DNA of 64,000 nt. Origin: Rotaria sordida. Lineage: Eukaryota; Rotifera; Eurotatoria; Philodinida; Philodinidae. The translations under genes were made by a program, and so were the position numbers. How positions within the stretch are numbered: position 1 is the stretch's first letter; each line of letters opens with the position of its first letter. Below, in pieces: positions 23,423 through 34,982 of the stretch. The stretch is from positions 1 through 64,000 of the forward strand of contig CAJNOL010001057.1 in NCBI GenBank assembly GCA_905250125.1, read 5' to 3'. The notes under the pieces were generated by a model. It saw only the letters and a list, made by a program, of their open reading frames with translations, was not told the origin of the DNA and ran no database searches.

Positions 23423-23540
23423 GAATGTGCGCGTGGGTGTGGGTGTGGGTGTGGGTGTGGGTGGGTGTGGGTGGGTGTGGGTGTGAATGAATAACAGATC
23501 TACACCCACACCCACACATTCACATCCATACCCTCACGCC
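23423..23540. repeat. Telomere-type hairpin with near-perfect TGTGGG run
   Basis: The G arm at about 23432-23483 is the most regular in the window (GTGGGTGTGGGTGTGGGTGT continued, with two GGGTGGG irregularities). The spacer is GAATGAATAACAGATCT. The C arm CACCCACACCCACACATTCA runs on to CATCCATACCCTCACGCC. The 3' end of the neighbouring minus-strand reading frame runs into it (encoded tail VNVWVWV). Confidence 0.85.
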
Positions 23541-23998
23541 GTTTCTTCCTTGCATCAAAATCAACGTCCATGGGTTCATCCCATGAACCAAAAATATCAT
23601 TCATATCAACACCAATTAAATCAAGATAAGCAAAGGGTTTATGAGTATTTTGAAACATACAATCAGCAAGCCAAGTATCAAAGTCATTTGAATCCATATG
23701 TGCAGATTCAACATTTTCAGTACCTTGATTTGAATTACTATTATTATTTGAAAGAATAGTAGAACTATCAATTTGACGATCAACATTTTTATCAATAATA
23801 TCACCATTTACGAGATATGTATGATGCAACTCGTCGAGATTTCCAATCATTGTTGTTGTTGTTGGTATTTGTTTGAGAATTGTTTGTATTTTCGATATTT
23901 GTATCAACTTCCATTTTGCTTGTCATCGTCATTAATGACGATGTAATCATCTTCGGAATTAGGTACACCAACGGCACGAGGATGATACGACTAAACAA
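23500..23998 (-). pseudogene. Frameshifted acidic gene fragment ending in telomere-type repeat
   Basis: Three overlapping protein-like segments on the minus strand lie in different frames: SYHPRAVGVPNSEDDYIVIN (about 23995-23935), SKMEVDTNIENTNNSQTNT (about 23920-23850), then IGNLDELHHTYLVNGDIIDK through DSNDFDTWLADCMFQNTHKP and FAYLDLIGVDMNDIFGSWDE to about 23540. An acceptor-like TTGTTTAG precedes the first. Two single-frame shifts near Asn/Gln codon runs suggest decay, or sequencing errors. The last codons come from a telomere-type hairpin. Family not recognised. Confidence 0.5.
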
Positions 23999-24520
23999 TT
24001 AAATATTAGATTAGAACATACGATCTGATCGTTTAGATCAGTAGAATTATATCGCCAATATAAAATGACATTTTAAGAAAAGTAATTATATTTTCTGGTA
24101 GCGCTCAAAATTCTCTGTCATCCTATGTATTTAAGTCTTGACTTGAATTTACTTGCTGAACAATATTTCGAGTACAATGAAGACACTTTCACCACATTGA
24201 CAATATTCGAAGTACCTCTCATCAAAGAAGTTCAAGCCAAAATCTGAATATATAGAGTGATAAAGTATTTCTAGGACTCTCAAAATATATAATTACTTTT
24301 CTAAAAAATCGACACTATATACATAAAAATGTTTAAAACACATGAAAAAGGAATAAAAGAATGGATGTTATGAGAATCTGTGAGTGAGGATATCTTTCTT
24401 GTACTCGAAATATTGTTTATTTTTATGTCTATGACTGTATCATGGTTTGAAATAAAACTGACCATAATTCGCTTTAGATTATCCATTGGATAACATAGGA
24501 AGTTAAAAGAAGCTATCCTC
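23999..24520. other. Intergenic
   Basis: No supported exon. The 24301-24567 minus-strand frame is not family-like and runs into a hairpin element. Confidence 0.35.
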
Positions 24521-24592
24521 TGGATACGGGTGGGCTGCAGGTGTGAGCCTTCTTTTCTTGCACACACTCCTCAACACTAACACCCACACCCT
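24521..24592. repeat. Telomere-type hairpin element
   Basis: G arm GGATACGGGTGGGCTGCAGG, spacer TGAGCCTTCTTTTCTTGCA, C arm CTAACACCCACACCCT. It shares the CCACACCCT end with several other copies. Confidence 0.65.
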
Positions 24593-24798
24593 AATTGAAA
24601 AATTAAAATTATCTCGCTTAATATATTGAGATAAAATTTACTTTCGTTATAGAGAAACAGTGGGAAAGCATTTATCTTTAATTTATTTAATAAAATTTTT
24701 ATTTTTATGGAAATTTTCATTATTTTGTAAATGTTCAGAAACAACAGTTTTGAAAGACTGTATCTCTTATTAAATAATAAGCCATATCAATTTAATGA
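24593..24798. other. Spacer between hairpins
   Basis: About 200 bp of AT-rich sequence, nothing recognised. Confidence 0.4.
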
Positions 24799-24943
24799 AG
24801 GGGTGTGGGTATGGGCGGCGTGGGTGAGTGTGAGTGTGGATGTGGGTGTTGATGAGTGGGAAAACTAGACTCATACCTATAGCCATACCTACACCCATCC
24901 ACACCCCCACACCCACTCCCACACCGATACCCGCACCCACCCA
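24799..24943. repeat. Long telomere-type hairpin element
   Basis: The G arm begins GGGGTGTGGGTATGGGCGG and continues to GTGGATGTGGGTGTTG; the spacer is ATGAGTGGGAAAACTAGACT; the C arm of CACACCCCCACACCCACTCC type ends CCCGCACCCACCC. It abuts the 10-bp minisatellite directly through AAGGGGGAAAAAGCAG. Confidence 0.8.
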
Positions 24944-25145
24944 AGGGGGAAAAAGCAGATTTTAGCCCGTAAAATCTGTGGAAATCTCTAGAAATCTTTA
25001 GAAATCTTTGGAAATCTTTAGAAATCTTTGGAAATCTTTAGAAATCTTTAGAAATCTTTAGAAATCTTTAGAAATCTTTGGAAATCTTTAGAAACCTTTG
25101 GAAACCTTTGGAAATCTTTAAAAATTTTTAGAAATCTGCTTTTTT
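24944..25145. repeat. 10-bp minisatellite (GAAATCTTTA) with inverted edges
   Basis: About seventeen units of GAAATCTTTA/GAAATCTTTG at 24979-25137. The left edge AAGGGGGAAAAAGCAGATTT and the right edge AAATCTGCTTTTT are inverted copies, so the array sits between short terminal inverted repeats. The AAGGGGG edge matches, inverted, the edge at 39980-39997. Confidence 0.9.
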
Positions 25146-25998
25146 AGCTTTGCGTAGGCAGTGATAGAGTCGTTAGACATTAGTAGATAAATTCGAGCAT
25201 CGTGATTCATGCAGATTTTGAAATTACTTCAAACGCTAAAATCGAAAAATTTTAGTACACATGAGTGCACACAAACTTGTCGTATTATACTTATATACTG
25301 TATCCTGTTGTGAGCTAGTCAATTGATCAAGAAAAGTCAATCGACTGTTTTTCGTTAAACCAATGGTCACAATGATGATAATGCAACATATTTTTTTGTC
25401 AAAATACTTGTTAATAAACTTAAATTCGTTAATAGTTCTAGTTATGTTTATTGGTGTTTTCTAACATGGCATATTCAAATTTTCGAAAATTAGAGGGTGC
25501 GTTTGGGAAGCGATAAAAAAAAATCAAATGAGGTCGCTTATTATTCGAGAATAATAAAACTCTCTTCAATAAAAGTCGGTTCTTGACGGCAATAATTTCA
25601 CTCATGACTCAAAAGTTCTGATAAAGTAGCTAATGTCCAAAAAAAAGGTTTATCTTGGTTTACTAAGCAACATGCTATACTTATGCGCGTTGAATCAAAT
25701 GAAATATATTATTGTTTCATTGTTAATGAACCTATTCAATAGTTGATACAAGAAAAAATGTGATTATATGACAATCAAATTCGCGGATGATATATGATAA
25801 CGTATTCTGACCAATAAAACATTCTCAATTGCTCACATCTTTTCTCTTATTTTGAAAAATATGTTTTATAAAAATTTGTTTCACATGAATCATCTAACTT
25901 TTTGCTACATGAAACAATGGATGGGAACTGGACTGAACCATAGATGAACAAAATTTATACAAAAATACAAATGTACAAAAAAAATGCTTTTAAAAGTT
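25146..25998. other. Intergenic; 3' flank of the transposase-like gene
   Basis: AT-rich; no exon or repeat recognised. Confidence 0.4.
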
Positions 25999-28900
25999 TT
26001 ATCTACTCATTTGTTTCACACGCGACAGACGGTCGCTAGATAAATGACCTTTTCCTTCCGTCAAATACCAACATGCTGTTTGTTTATGTAGAAATTTTTT
26101 TTTGCCATTAATTTCAACATTAAAATATGAGTTTTTTTGTGCTTGATCAATTGAATCAAATACTCGCATACCAGAAAAATCGGTTCTATTTGATTGCAGA
26201 ATGTTATCTGGTATATCATCATCATCATTTATCATTGAAATTCCATACTGATTTTCATCATTATCATCAATACTATTAAAGTCATCATTATCATCATTAT
26301 TATTAAAATCATCATTATCGTCAATACTATTAAAGTCATCATTATCATCATTATTATTAAAGTTATCATTATCGTCATTATCTGAATCAGAATCTGTGAA
26401 CGTGTTCGATGTTGCTGAGTCGATAACTCGATTTGACTTCTTCAAGCTATTGTATGTTTCAACACTTAATGCTTCTAATTCCAATAGATTATATTCTTCT
26501 AATAATATATTTATATCCAATTTAGATACAAGTTCTTTTGCATGTGCAAAAGCTTGTAAGACTATTGTTTCAATTTCAGTTACATTAAGACTCTGATTAA
26601 ATACTACAATCTTTTCATTGTTTTTTTTATGCTTGTGATGTTTAGGGAATTGTAGTTGATAGTGTTGAGTTTGATCTTCAAGAGCTTTGATATTTTGTAA
26701 TATTGTTAATTTTTCTGCTCGATGCAAGAAATCTAAAGGAGAGAAATTTGAAGAAAATAACACTTGGACTATAAAGGAAAGTTGTCTGCCTAGCCATATA
26801 TGTCAAAAAATATAGAATATCCTGGTGAAGATACTCATCAAGTGAGCATGATGTCCTAATACCAGTACTCAAATTACTAGTTGAAGCCATCCAACATTTT
26901 TTATATACATGAATACTTTTCATGGACTTTGACGAATACTCATATGAGGTTTCCTGTACAAATTTAGTTCTAGAAAGTGATGTGAACACACAACTGTAGT
27001 ATTTGCATTCGTTGTTTGGTAGCATATTCAAGAAAACATGCATTTTCATTTACACAAATAGACTGAGATCATGTAGTAAGTAAAGTAGATATGATATAAC
27101 AGAAAATTGAAAGAAACTATTTTAACAGCTTATTTAGTTTGTCCTTTATTATTTGCTGATAAATCATTTATACAATTTAGTCGAATAGTAATTGATTGAA
27201 AAAAGTAAAGCGACTTTTCATTTTAAACCTTTTAAGTATCAAGTGGGTTTTAATATCTGTTTATGTATTAATAGAGATCTATTCAAATTTAATTTTCTAA
27301 ATTTATATAAAAAATTTTTCATTAATATAAATTTTTAAAATGATTCTTAAAATAACATGGCACAAAATGAACTCACAATACATGTTACAAGCCGGTTCCA
27401 ATTTATTATCTTAAAGACACCTGGATACAAATGCAAATAAATAATTTTATCTTTGTTGCTTTTCTTCATAAGTTATTTAGAGATTACTATTAATGATTAA
27501 TGAAAAAAAAATTGTACTTGCATTTTTTATGTAATAATTGATACTAAATCTATTCGCACTTTAAAATCTGTGTTGCTGAGAATACTTTTATTTTTGACTT
27601 TTCTTCTCATTTATTGTAGTCTGACTTCATGAGATGAAGATTAAGTCTTTATCTTTGATGAAGAAATTTTTAGCTCTCTTTGTTTTGGATCATAAAAATA
27701 CAGCTTCATTTATTTTTTTTGAATATTAACGAAAAGGTAAAATCATAAAAAAAAAAAAGAAATTTTCTTATCAAAATTATACAAAAGAGTCACGGAATTG
27801 TTGGATACAAATGATTGTTAATAATGTGGAATAAGTGATTATGCAGCTTTACAATTCTTTGTTTATTGTACATCTTATTAAAAATAAATTTTCTTGTTTT
27901 CGAAAATTTATCTTATTTATGATATTTTTAACAAATAGAATTTTATCTTAAAGGGGAATACTTCATACCCTTCTGTAACGATTAGAATTTCTGTACCTCT
28001 ATTATTTGCTTCAAACACATGTGAAGATAATATGATAGCTTTAGTTCTATTATTTATTATTCTCTCTCACGCATTTATTATTTACGTCTTCATTTTTTGC
28101 AATTAAATTTATATTTGAATGAAACAAATGCAATACAATAAGGATGGATGAAATATTGGTTCATAAATATTTTTCGTATATCACTAGAATGCATAAAAGC
28201 TACATACGCGTACTCAAGAAACATCCAGTAATGCATGATAAGTACAGAAACTCCGTACTAAGGTGGTACCCAAGTTTCAGTAAGAGTACCACTAATCAAT
28301 ACTGACGGTATTTTCTAAAGTGAATTCTTTATAAGAGCTTTCTTAATGAATAGAGTCGTTGAAGTATTATCCTTCACCTTCAAAAGACATATTTGACTCC
28401 ATCCCATACAAATAATGATAAATTTAGTCAATTATAAATTAGAGCCTTAAAATTTAATGAAATTAAATCAGGAACGTTCTTTTTTTCTGATTCTAATCTT
28501 TGTCAAATAAACAGTCCTAAAAATGAACTTTGAATATTCAATCAGAAATGAGAGAAGCCTTTTTCTCACGGTGCAAGTGTTTCCGTCGACTAAAACTCCA
28601 AAAATGACAGAGTTTTATATTATTTTATCGTATTGATGGTATTTTCTTAGAAAATTTACCCTTCACAGTGAAATTGACCATTGTTGACTGTGTTCCAGTT
28701 AAAGATCTGGAACTTCTAAAAATACTTTCACACGATTGATTGCTAAACAATGGAATTTGTAATGATTCTAATGGTAAGCTGCCTTCATGAACTAATAATA
28801 TTAAATAAAGAAGAATATGTGCATTGATTTCGACTGAATAATATGCAGGCCTTGTGATGAAATAATTGTCTCTACTTTTCTGAGTTGATGATTTGAATTC

Positions 28901-31575
28901 TAAATTCAACCATGTTCTCCATAAACGACAGACGAAGACTATTGTCCAAGCGAAATAGAGACGATCTTGAATCGAAGTAGCTTTGTTTATAAATGCATCA
29001 ATTATGTAACGAAGTAATTTAATGTAAAGAAATGTAGCATAAGTATCATCATCTGATTCTAAAATTGCTAAAATTTCATCTCTACTGATCTTTTCACATG
29101 ATCTGTAATTTTGACGATCAGAAGGATTTAAATCAGACATAACTAATGCATGATCAAATTTACTATTATAAGTTTTGACTATGTGTTCGAGATGAAACAT
29201 GTTTGCTTTTTTATTCCCGACAGTAAGATCGGCGATATCCGACAGAAGTCGATTTCGCCATTTCGTGGCTAGATGAGTAGCATCTTGAAAAAAGAGTAAC
29301 AATTGTTTTCGTCGTAGAAAAAACCAATTCCATTCATCTGGTATATCAATTTGAAAACATTTATCATCATTAGTCAAGTTGATGTTCGGAAGTGTTGCAA
29401 AAAATTCTAATAGAAGTTTCATAGATCGAAGATACTTTCCATCACAATCTGGAACAGAAGAAAAAAAATTTCCAAGTTTACTGTTTTGCCAGAAGTGTGA
29501 GCAGAGTATTGAAGCAAATAAAGATCTAATATCTGCAAAATTTCAGAAAAAATATTTTCAATCTTCTTCAGAAATTTTGCAATCAACTAAAGAGATAAGG
29601 ATTTAATTGTTTATATTTTAAAATTAGGAATGAGAAACCACAACACTTCATTTTGCATTTTTTCAAAAGTTTCTTTCTTTTCAACATATTTCACATAGCA
29701 TTGATTAAGTGATTCCATAGGAAAGAAATTACATATTGAATCTTTTCAGGAGACCTTCTCCATTGATTCTCTAGTAGTAGTGTTCGAAAAAGGCCCACGA
29801 AAGAACCTCTTCAGCTGCGTCTTTGCTCTAATTTCAATGAGTCTTATTCATAAGTACTACATGATACCCTAGTAAAGTCCTAAAAGCATTTGGATGTATA
29901 TTGGGATATGACTAAGCTGCCAAGTTTTCAATATGCTTATTTTCTCAACAGTCCTAAAAAATTTCAGGTTTGAGGAAAAATCAGGTCTTCGAACTTTGAT
30001 TTAAAACTGTACGCATTTATACACCTTAACTATATTGGTTTTCATTAAAAAAAGTCCTGAAATTTTGATCATACTCTTTGCGAGGTATGAAAGTTTCAGA
30101 ATATTGACACTTTTCCATCGGTTGTACATGCAATGGGAAACTTTTTTGAAATCTATTTATCTTGAATGCAGTTTGCTCAGTAGCTCTGAATTTCCCATGA
30201 CATCTCGTATTACTAAGGTTTCTAAATATTCGAAGTTTTAAGTTGAATTTCACAGACTCCATTTCTTCCAAAAGCTGAAATCTTGAAAGTACCTCTAGAA
30301 AATTGGCATATTAAACATTCCATAGCTTAGTCAAATTTCAAAGTACATATGAATTTCTACAGAGCTTTTCTTAGGGCATCATCTAGTATGTATAGGCAAA
30401 GATTCGTGGAAAACCGAGGTAGTACCTAAGAAAGCTCCCTCGAAGGCCTCTCGACTAGAAGATTCTGTACCTGTAAGTAAGACTTCGTTTCAAAACATAC
30501 CTGTACTAAATCCAATTATTCTAATATTTCGTTGCTTAAATTTATGATATATATATAACCAACGTTTCAAAATATCAGTTGAAGTATAAGAATCGGCTAC
30601 ACCATACGCCGCCAAAATTTCAGCTGAACCAAATTGAATATTTTGAGTGATTGGTTGGATCATGTGTACATTGAGCAAGTTTGCTTTCTTGGTGTTATTG
30701 AACCACTCTTTCAATTTTGCGAAAGAATCAGTTTGGAAATAGGTTTTACGAGGTACTCCTTCTTGAAGTGGGCTAACAAAACCAATAAAACAATCTGTTT
30801 GAACATCGTATTTGATTGCTTTGACGACGCCTGTACAATCTTCGGATGCAAAAACGTGAGTAATTTGACGGGAATTAAAAGTTTCACTTAGTGATTCAAA
30901 TCGAAATTCTGATTCTTTGAAAGAGGACAATTCGGTAGATATCAACTGATTTATTGTTGTTATACTTGGTAGAGCACATATAAGATTACTTCGTACGAAT
31001 TCATAGGTGGTTCGTCCTCCCAAAATGTAGAGTGAGATGGAAAAATCAATGATTGGTTTTGCATAATGATAATGATTCTTGGATCTCATAAGATTATCGA
31101 TTGTATTTTCAATAAGACAACATAAAAATGATATAGTAAAATCATTAGTATTATTAACTTGATAGAAAGATATTAATGAACGAAGCAGTGAATGCTTTTG
31201 AACTATTTTAAATATTTCTTCTTTTTGTTGTTCGTCATTAGTTCTACTACTATCGTTTTTCTGTTTGTCACGAAGAATTTGAATAAAATTATTTAAAATG
31301 TGTTTAAATCCAGGTCTGACGACGAAAGTTCCATTGTTCAATTGAAATGCTAGTTTGCTTCTCAAATCATTGAATTCTGGAGAATCAATTGAAATAAATG
31401 CAAATATATCATCAATACGTAACAAGCAATCTGCAGAATTAATACTTAAAAATTTCAAGTAGGATGCAGGAATTTCACCTACAGCTTCCGATACGTAAGA
31501 ATAAAAACTATCATTTTTTAACAGAAATATATCAGAAGGCAACACTAAAGTGTTAGCTAAGATTAAACGTTGCAT
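25999..31575 (-). CDS. 865-aa transposase-like protein (family found in invertebrate repeats)
   Basis: Three exons: 31575-30501, 29448-28660 and 26732-25999, with GT-AG introns of about 1.05 and 1.93 kb. Exon lengths total 2,598 nt, exactly 866 codons with the stop. Residues 1-105 form an N-terminal domain shared with the 34139 gene (LPSDIFLLKNDSFY, LRSKLAFQLNNGTF). Residues 235-365 contain FASEDCTGVV and, across the first splice, GFSTDCDGKYLRSM, acidic motifs that could be RNase-H/DDE-type catalytic positions. Exon 2 has LFFQDATHLATKWRNRLL and YYSVEINAHILLYLILL. Exon 3 has PKHHKHKK, an Asp/Asn repeat (about residues 725-780) and the C-terminal HKQTACWYL/LSSDRLSRV block. I recall this motif order from large repeated invertebrate proteins of transposon type, but cannot name the superfamily. 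No terminal inverted repeats were found, so it may be a degraded element or a domesticated gene. Confidence 0.65.
28661..29447 (-). other. Central exon (exon 2) of the transposase-like gene
   Basis: Given separately because both neighbouring introns are long. The exon runs from the acceptor CTGTTCCAG to the donor AAGG|GTAAAT and is open throughout in one frame. Reading through the donor gives a short false tail and a stop at 28625. Confidence 0.65.
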
Positions 31576-34138
31576 TGAAAAAGCAAATGTATATCTGAAT
31601 TAATCAAAAGAGATTTAGTATATCTATAAAATAAAGAAGTTGTGAACACAAAAATTGTTAGAGACAAAGTGTGAAACACGAAGTAAGCAAACTTCGTCTA
31701 CAGCAGGAAGACATAATGCAAATAAAGCTGAGAGAAAAAAATCTCAGAAACGATTTTAGCAAACATTTTATTAACTATTTTCATTTTGTAACTGAGCCAT
31801 TCATTTGTAAATTATCGAGTTTTTCTCTGACATTGGACGTCTTTTAGGTCTTCGAAATTCTTCCTCACAGAACTATTATCAGATTTGAAAACCAAAAAAG
31901 CAAAACTAACATGTTTTGAATCCATATTTAAGGGTTGCTTAGGCATCTCTGTCGTAATATGAAGATTATTTCGAACCTTAGTCTTCTAGAGAACCGTATT
32001 TCATTTAAAATATAATATCACCTACAACACTACCATTATTACCGGCAACAATCTCTTTTTGCAGTGTTTTTTCTGTAGAGGCGAATAGTTAAAACTATCA
32101 ATACTTTTTCTCATCACATATCACGAAGTACTCTGACTCTGATCCGGTTCACATTCAAATTTTTACTACTTCGTTTTGATAGATTACCTCAAACTCTTAG
32201 TTATTTTTATTTTCTGAATCTTATCTTCTAGGTTCATCATCTTTTGAACATCAAAGCTAGCTCTTTTACAATGATAAGTTTATTTTTACTATAGCTTTGA
32301 AGCAAGCGATATTTTCACTACAAAAAGAGTCTATTTCTTGCGAAACTGTATATACAATATAAGTTAATAACTTGTTTAATGTATAAGAAAGCTTTTGAAA
32401 CATGACAGATACCATCATGTAGTAAATATTTCAGTTCCGTACGACCTTTTCAAATTAAATAGCTCGCTTCTCAACAGTATTATACCTAACTCTTGATGTC
32501 CATCAGCCGTAATCATTCTTTACTGATTAAAAAAGAAAAATTTGACTTCGGAAAGATCAAATGAAATAGAATATAGAACTCAAAGGGATAAATACATTAT
32601 TAAGCCAATTCTACTTTTTAAATCTATATGACTTTTTTTCCAATGTTTTTAAAAGTTTTCTTAACTAACCATGCAGAGATATTTTTTTTCTATCGATCTG
32701 TGAAATTAGTTTTTCAAAGTTCGTCACTTGAATGCAGTGGTTATGACTTTTCAGAGACCTCCATCAGTATTTCACATTTACCTCGTATCCAGGTAATGCA
32801 TAAGCTTGATGATATAACTAGGGGTAAGTGCTCACACTCAGCTATTATTGGTTTGATAAGAAAAATATATTTATAGCCGTTTTATTTTTTTTATTCAAGA
32901 AATCATCTTCACGATTGCATACATCAAGGTCTTCTCTAAGATATCGAAATATTTATATCTAAAGGTTGATTTTCAAGAGTCTTCTAGAAAATCTGTCTAT
33001 AAAAGGTTTACGTATTTATTCTACATACAGTAAATGTGTAATCTTTCATGGATTTAGTGTATACAATAGAAGCGAATTTTTTCAAGGTAAAAAAAAGTTT
33101 CAGTAATATTCTTTAGAAAAAAATATTTGGCATAAAAAATAACAAAACGAATGAAATATTTCTCTTCCTATTTTTCGCTATGATAAACATATTATTGAAA
33201 AGAAAGTACGAGTATTGATAAAGTTACATCTTTGCTTACCACATTTTTCAAGAAGAACAACACATTCTGAATCTGCATGAAATTCTAAATGAAACCAGAG
33301 GATTTTTCAGCAGGAAAATACTTGTCATTTTCATTAGTATATGAACAGATGTGTAGCAATAAATACAAATTTTTTTCAATCTAACGTCTGCGATTAATAA
33401 TATAACTTTTGCTTTTATTTTCCTTTATCAAATATTAATGAGATATATGCAAAAGATTAAATTTTCACTCCATTTTTAACCATCATTAGAATGAGATGTT
33501 AATAATCTAAATACATATATAGTTAATAAATTTAATCTTTTGCTAATTTCGACGATCGATAGGGAAGAGATTTCTCTACATGGTTTGTGAATTAAACTGC
33601 TCAAAACATTGAAAAAAAAGTTACAAAGATTTCTAAAAGTATAATTAATTTTGATAATGAATTTACTGCATTTAAACTCACAAATGAACAGGCTTTCATG
33701 GTTTCTTGTGTATATGAAACACTTAGAACTCAGAGACTTGTGCACAATATTTCATTCTTGAAGATCCTTGTAAAGGTAAAATATGTTCATAAAAAAAAAT
33801 CTTCAAGAAAGAAAATCAACCATACTTTTTTTCTCTTTAGTCACATGAATCTGATTGAATATTTGGGGAAATTTCAAAATTTTTGTCTTTTCTCTTCTCG
33901 CGTTTTGAAACAGAAAGGCTAACCGTATATGTGCTTTTGGTTGATACGGAAAGAAAAAGAACACGTTTGGCTCGTTTGACATGTCATATAAAACACGCTC
34001 ATTTTATTTTCTCTATTTTCTTTCTCTCTCTCTCTCTCTCTCATATCTCTATTCTCTCTATAGCTATAGTAGAAGAACGTTGATTGTCAATTCTAACAAA
34101 ATTTTGTATTAGATGAAAACATTTTTTTCTCGTGAACA
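31576..34138. other. 2.5-kb divergent intergenic region
   Basis: This separates the minus-strand transposase-like gene from its plus-strand relative at 34139. It contains no supported exon; short open frames at 32628-32876, 33476-33745 and 33698-33922 look incidental. A (CT)n microsatellite lies at about 34018-34042, shortly before the plus-strand start codon. Promoters for both genes should be here, but no motif is definable. Confidence 0.45.
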
Positions 34139-34561
34139 ATGTTAAAAATTACTGTTGATACATCAATATTACCAAAAAATATTTTTTCACTTCACGATCA
34201 ACACTTTTATGATATTATTATTCAAGTTACTGGAAGTGAAGGTATTGTTGACTTGTTAAAGGCTCAAGGTATTAACAACATCAGTGCATTTCTTCTAACA
34301 TCTGATATATTTGAAATATTAACCTGGGATGCCGATGAATTTATTGATTTACAGAAACGATGTTCTATAGAATTACGAAATAATACATTTATGATTCGAC
34401 CTGGTTTAAAAGCAAATATAGAATATTTACGTGAATTATTTACAAAAAAAAATGAAGAATATGCAAAAGAATTAAAACATAAACAACAGCAACAACAACA
34501 CAGATTTTCTCTTTCACCAATAACTACAGATCTTTCATTAACAAGTACAAGTACTAGTGTC

Positions 34562-34695
34562 CGGCGTGACCACCGTGACTACCAGTGAGTCACGGTCACG
34601 GTCACGGTCACGGCCGTGACCGTGAGTGATTTTATTTCAAGGATCGTGACCGTGACCGTGACCGTGACCGGAGTTTGGTCACGGTCAGTCACGGG
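34562..34695. repeat. hAT left subterminal GTCACG repeat cluster
   Basis: Tandem GGTCAC and CGTGAC hexamers in both orientations (for example TCACGGTCACGGTCACGG, then CGTGACCGTGACCGTGACC). The mirror cluster is at 38455-38575. In hAT elements such subterminal hexamers are typically bound by the BED finger of the transposase. Confidence 0.85.
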
Positions 34696-34982
34696 CATTA
34701 AAATAGTCACTAATCCTGTATTTTGTATTAACTGCATTGCATTCCCCAAAACAAAAAGAATTTTGTATTCTTTACGTATTTCGATAATTTATATACCTTT
34801 TTCTGAATCAAAATAGCTTCTCATAAACATCATAATAATGACAAAACATAAATATCAAAATAAATAGAAAACATGAACATCACAAAAAGAAGAAAACATA
34901 ATAAAAAAATACATATTTCTCACAATTACACTTTTAAAAGAAAATACATCCATATGTTACTATTACTTAAAAACAAAGCAAG

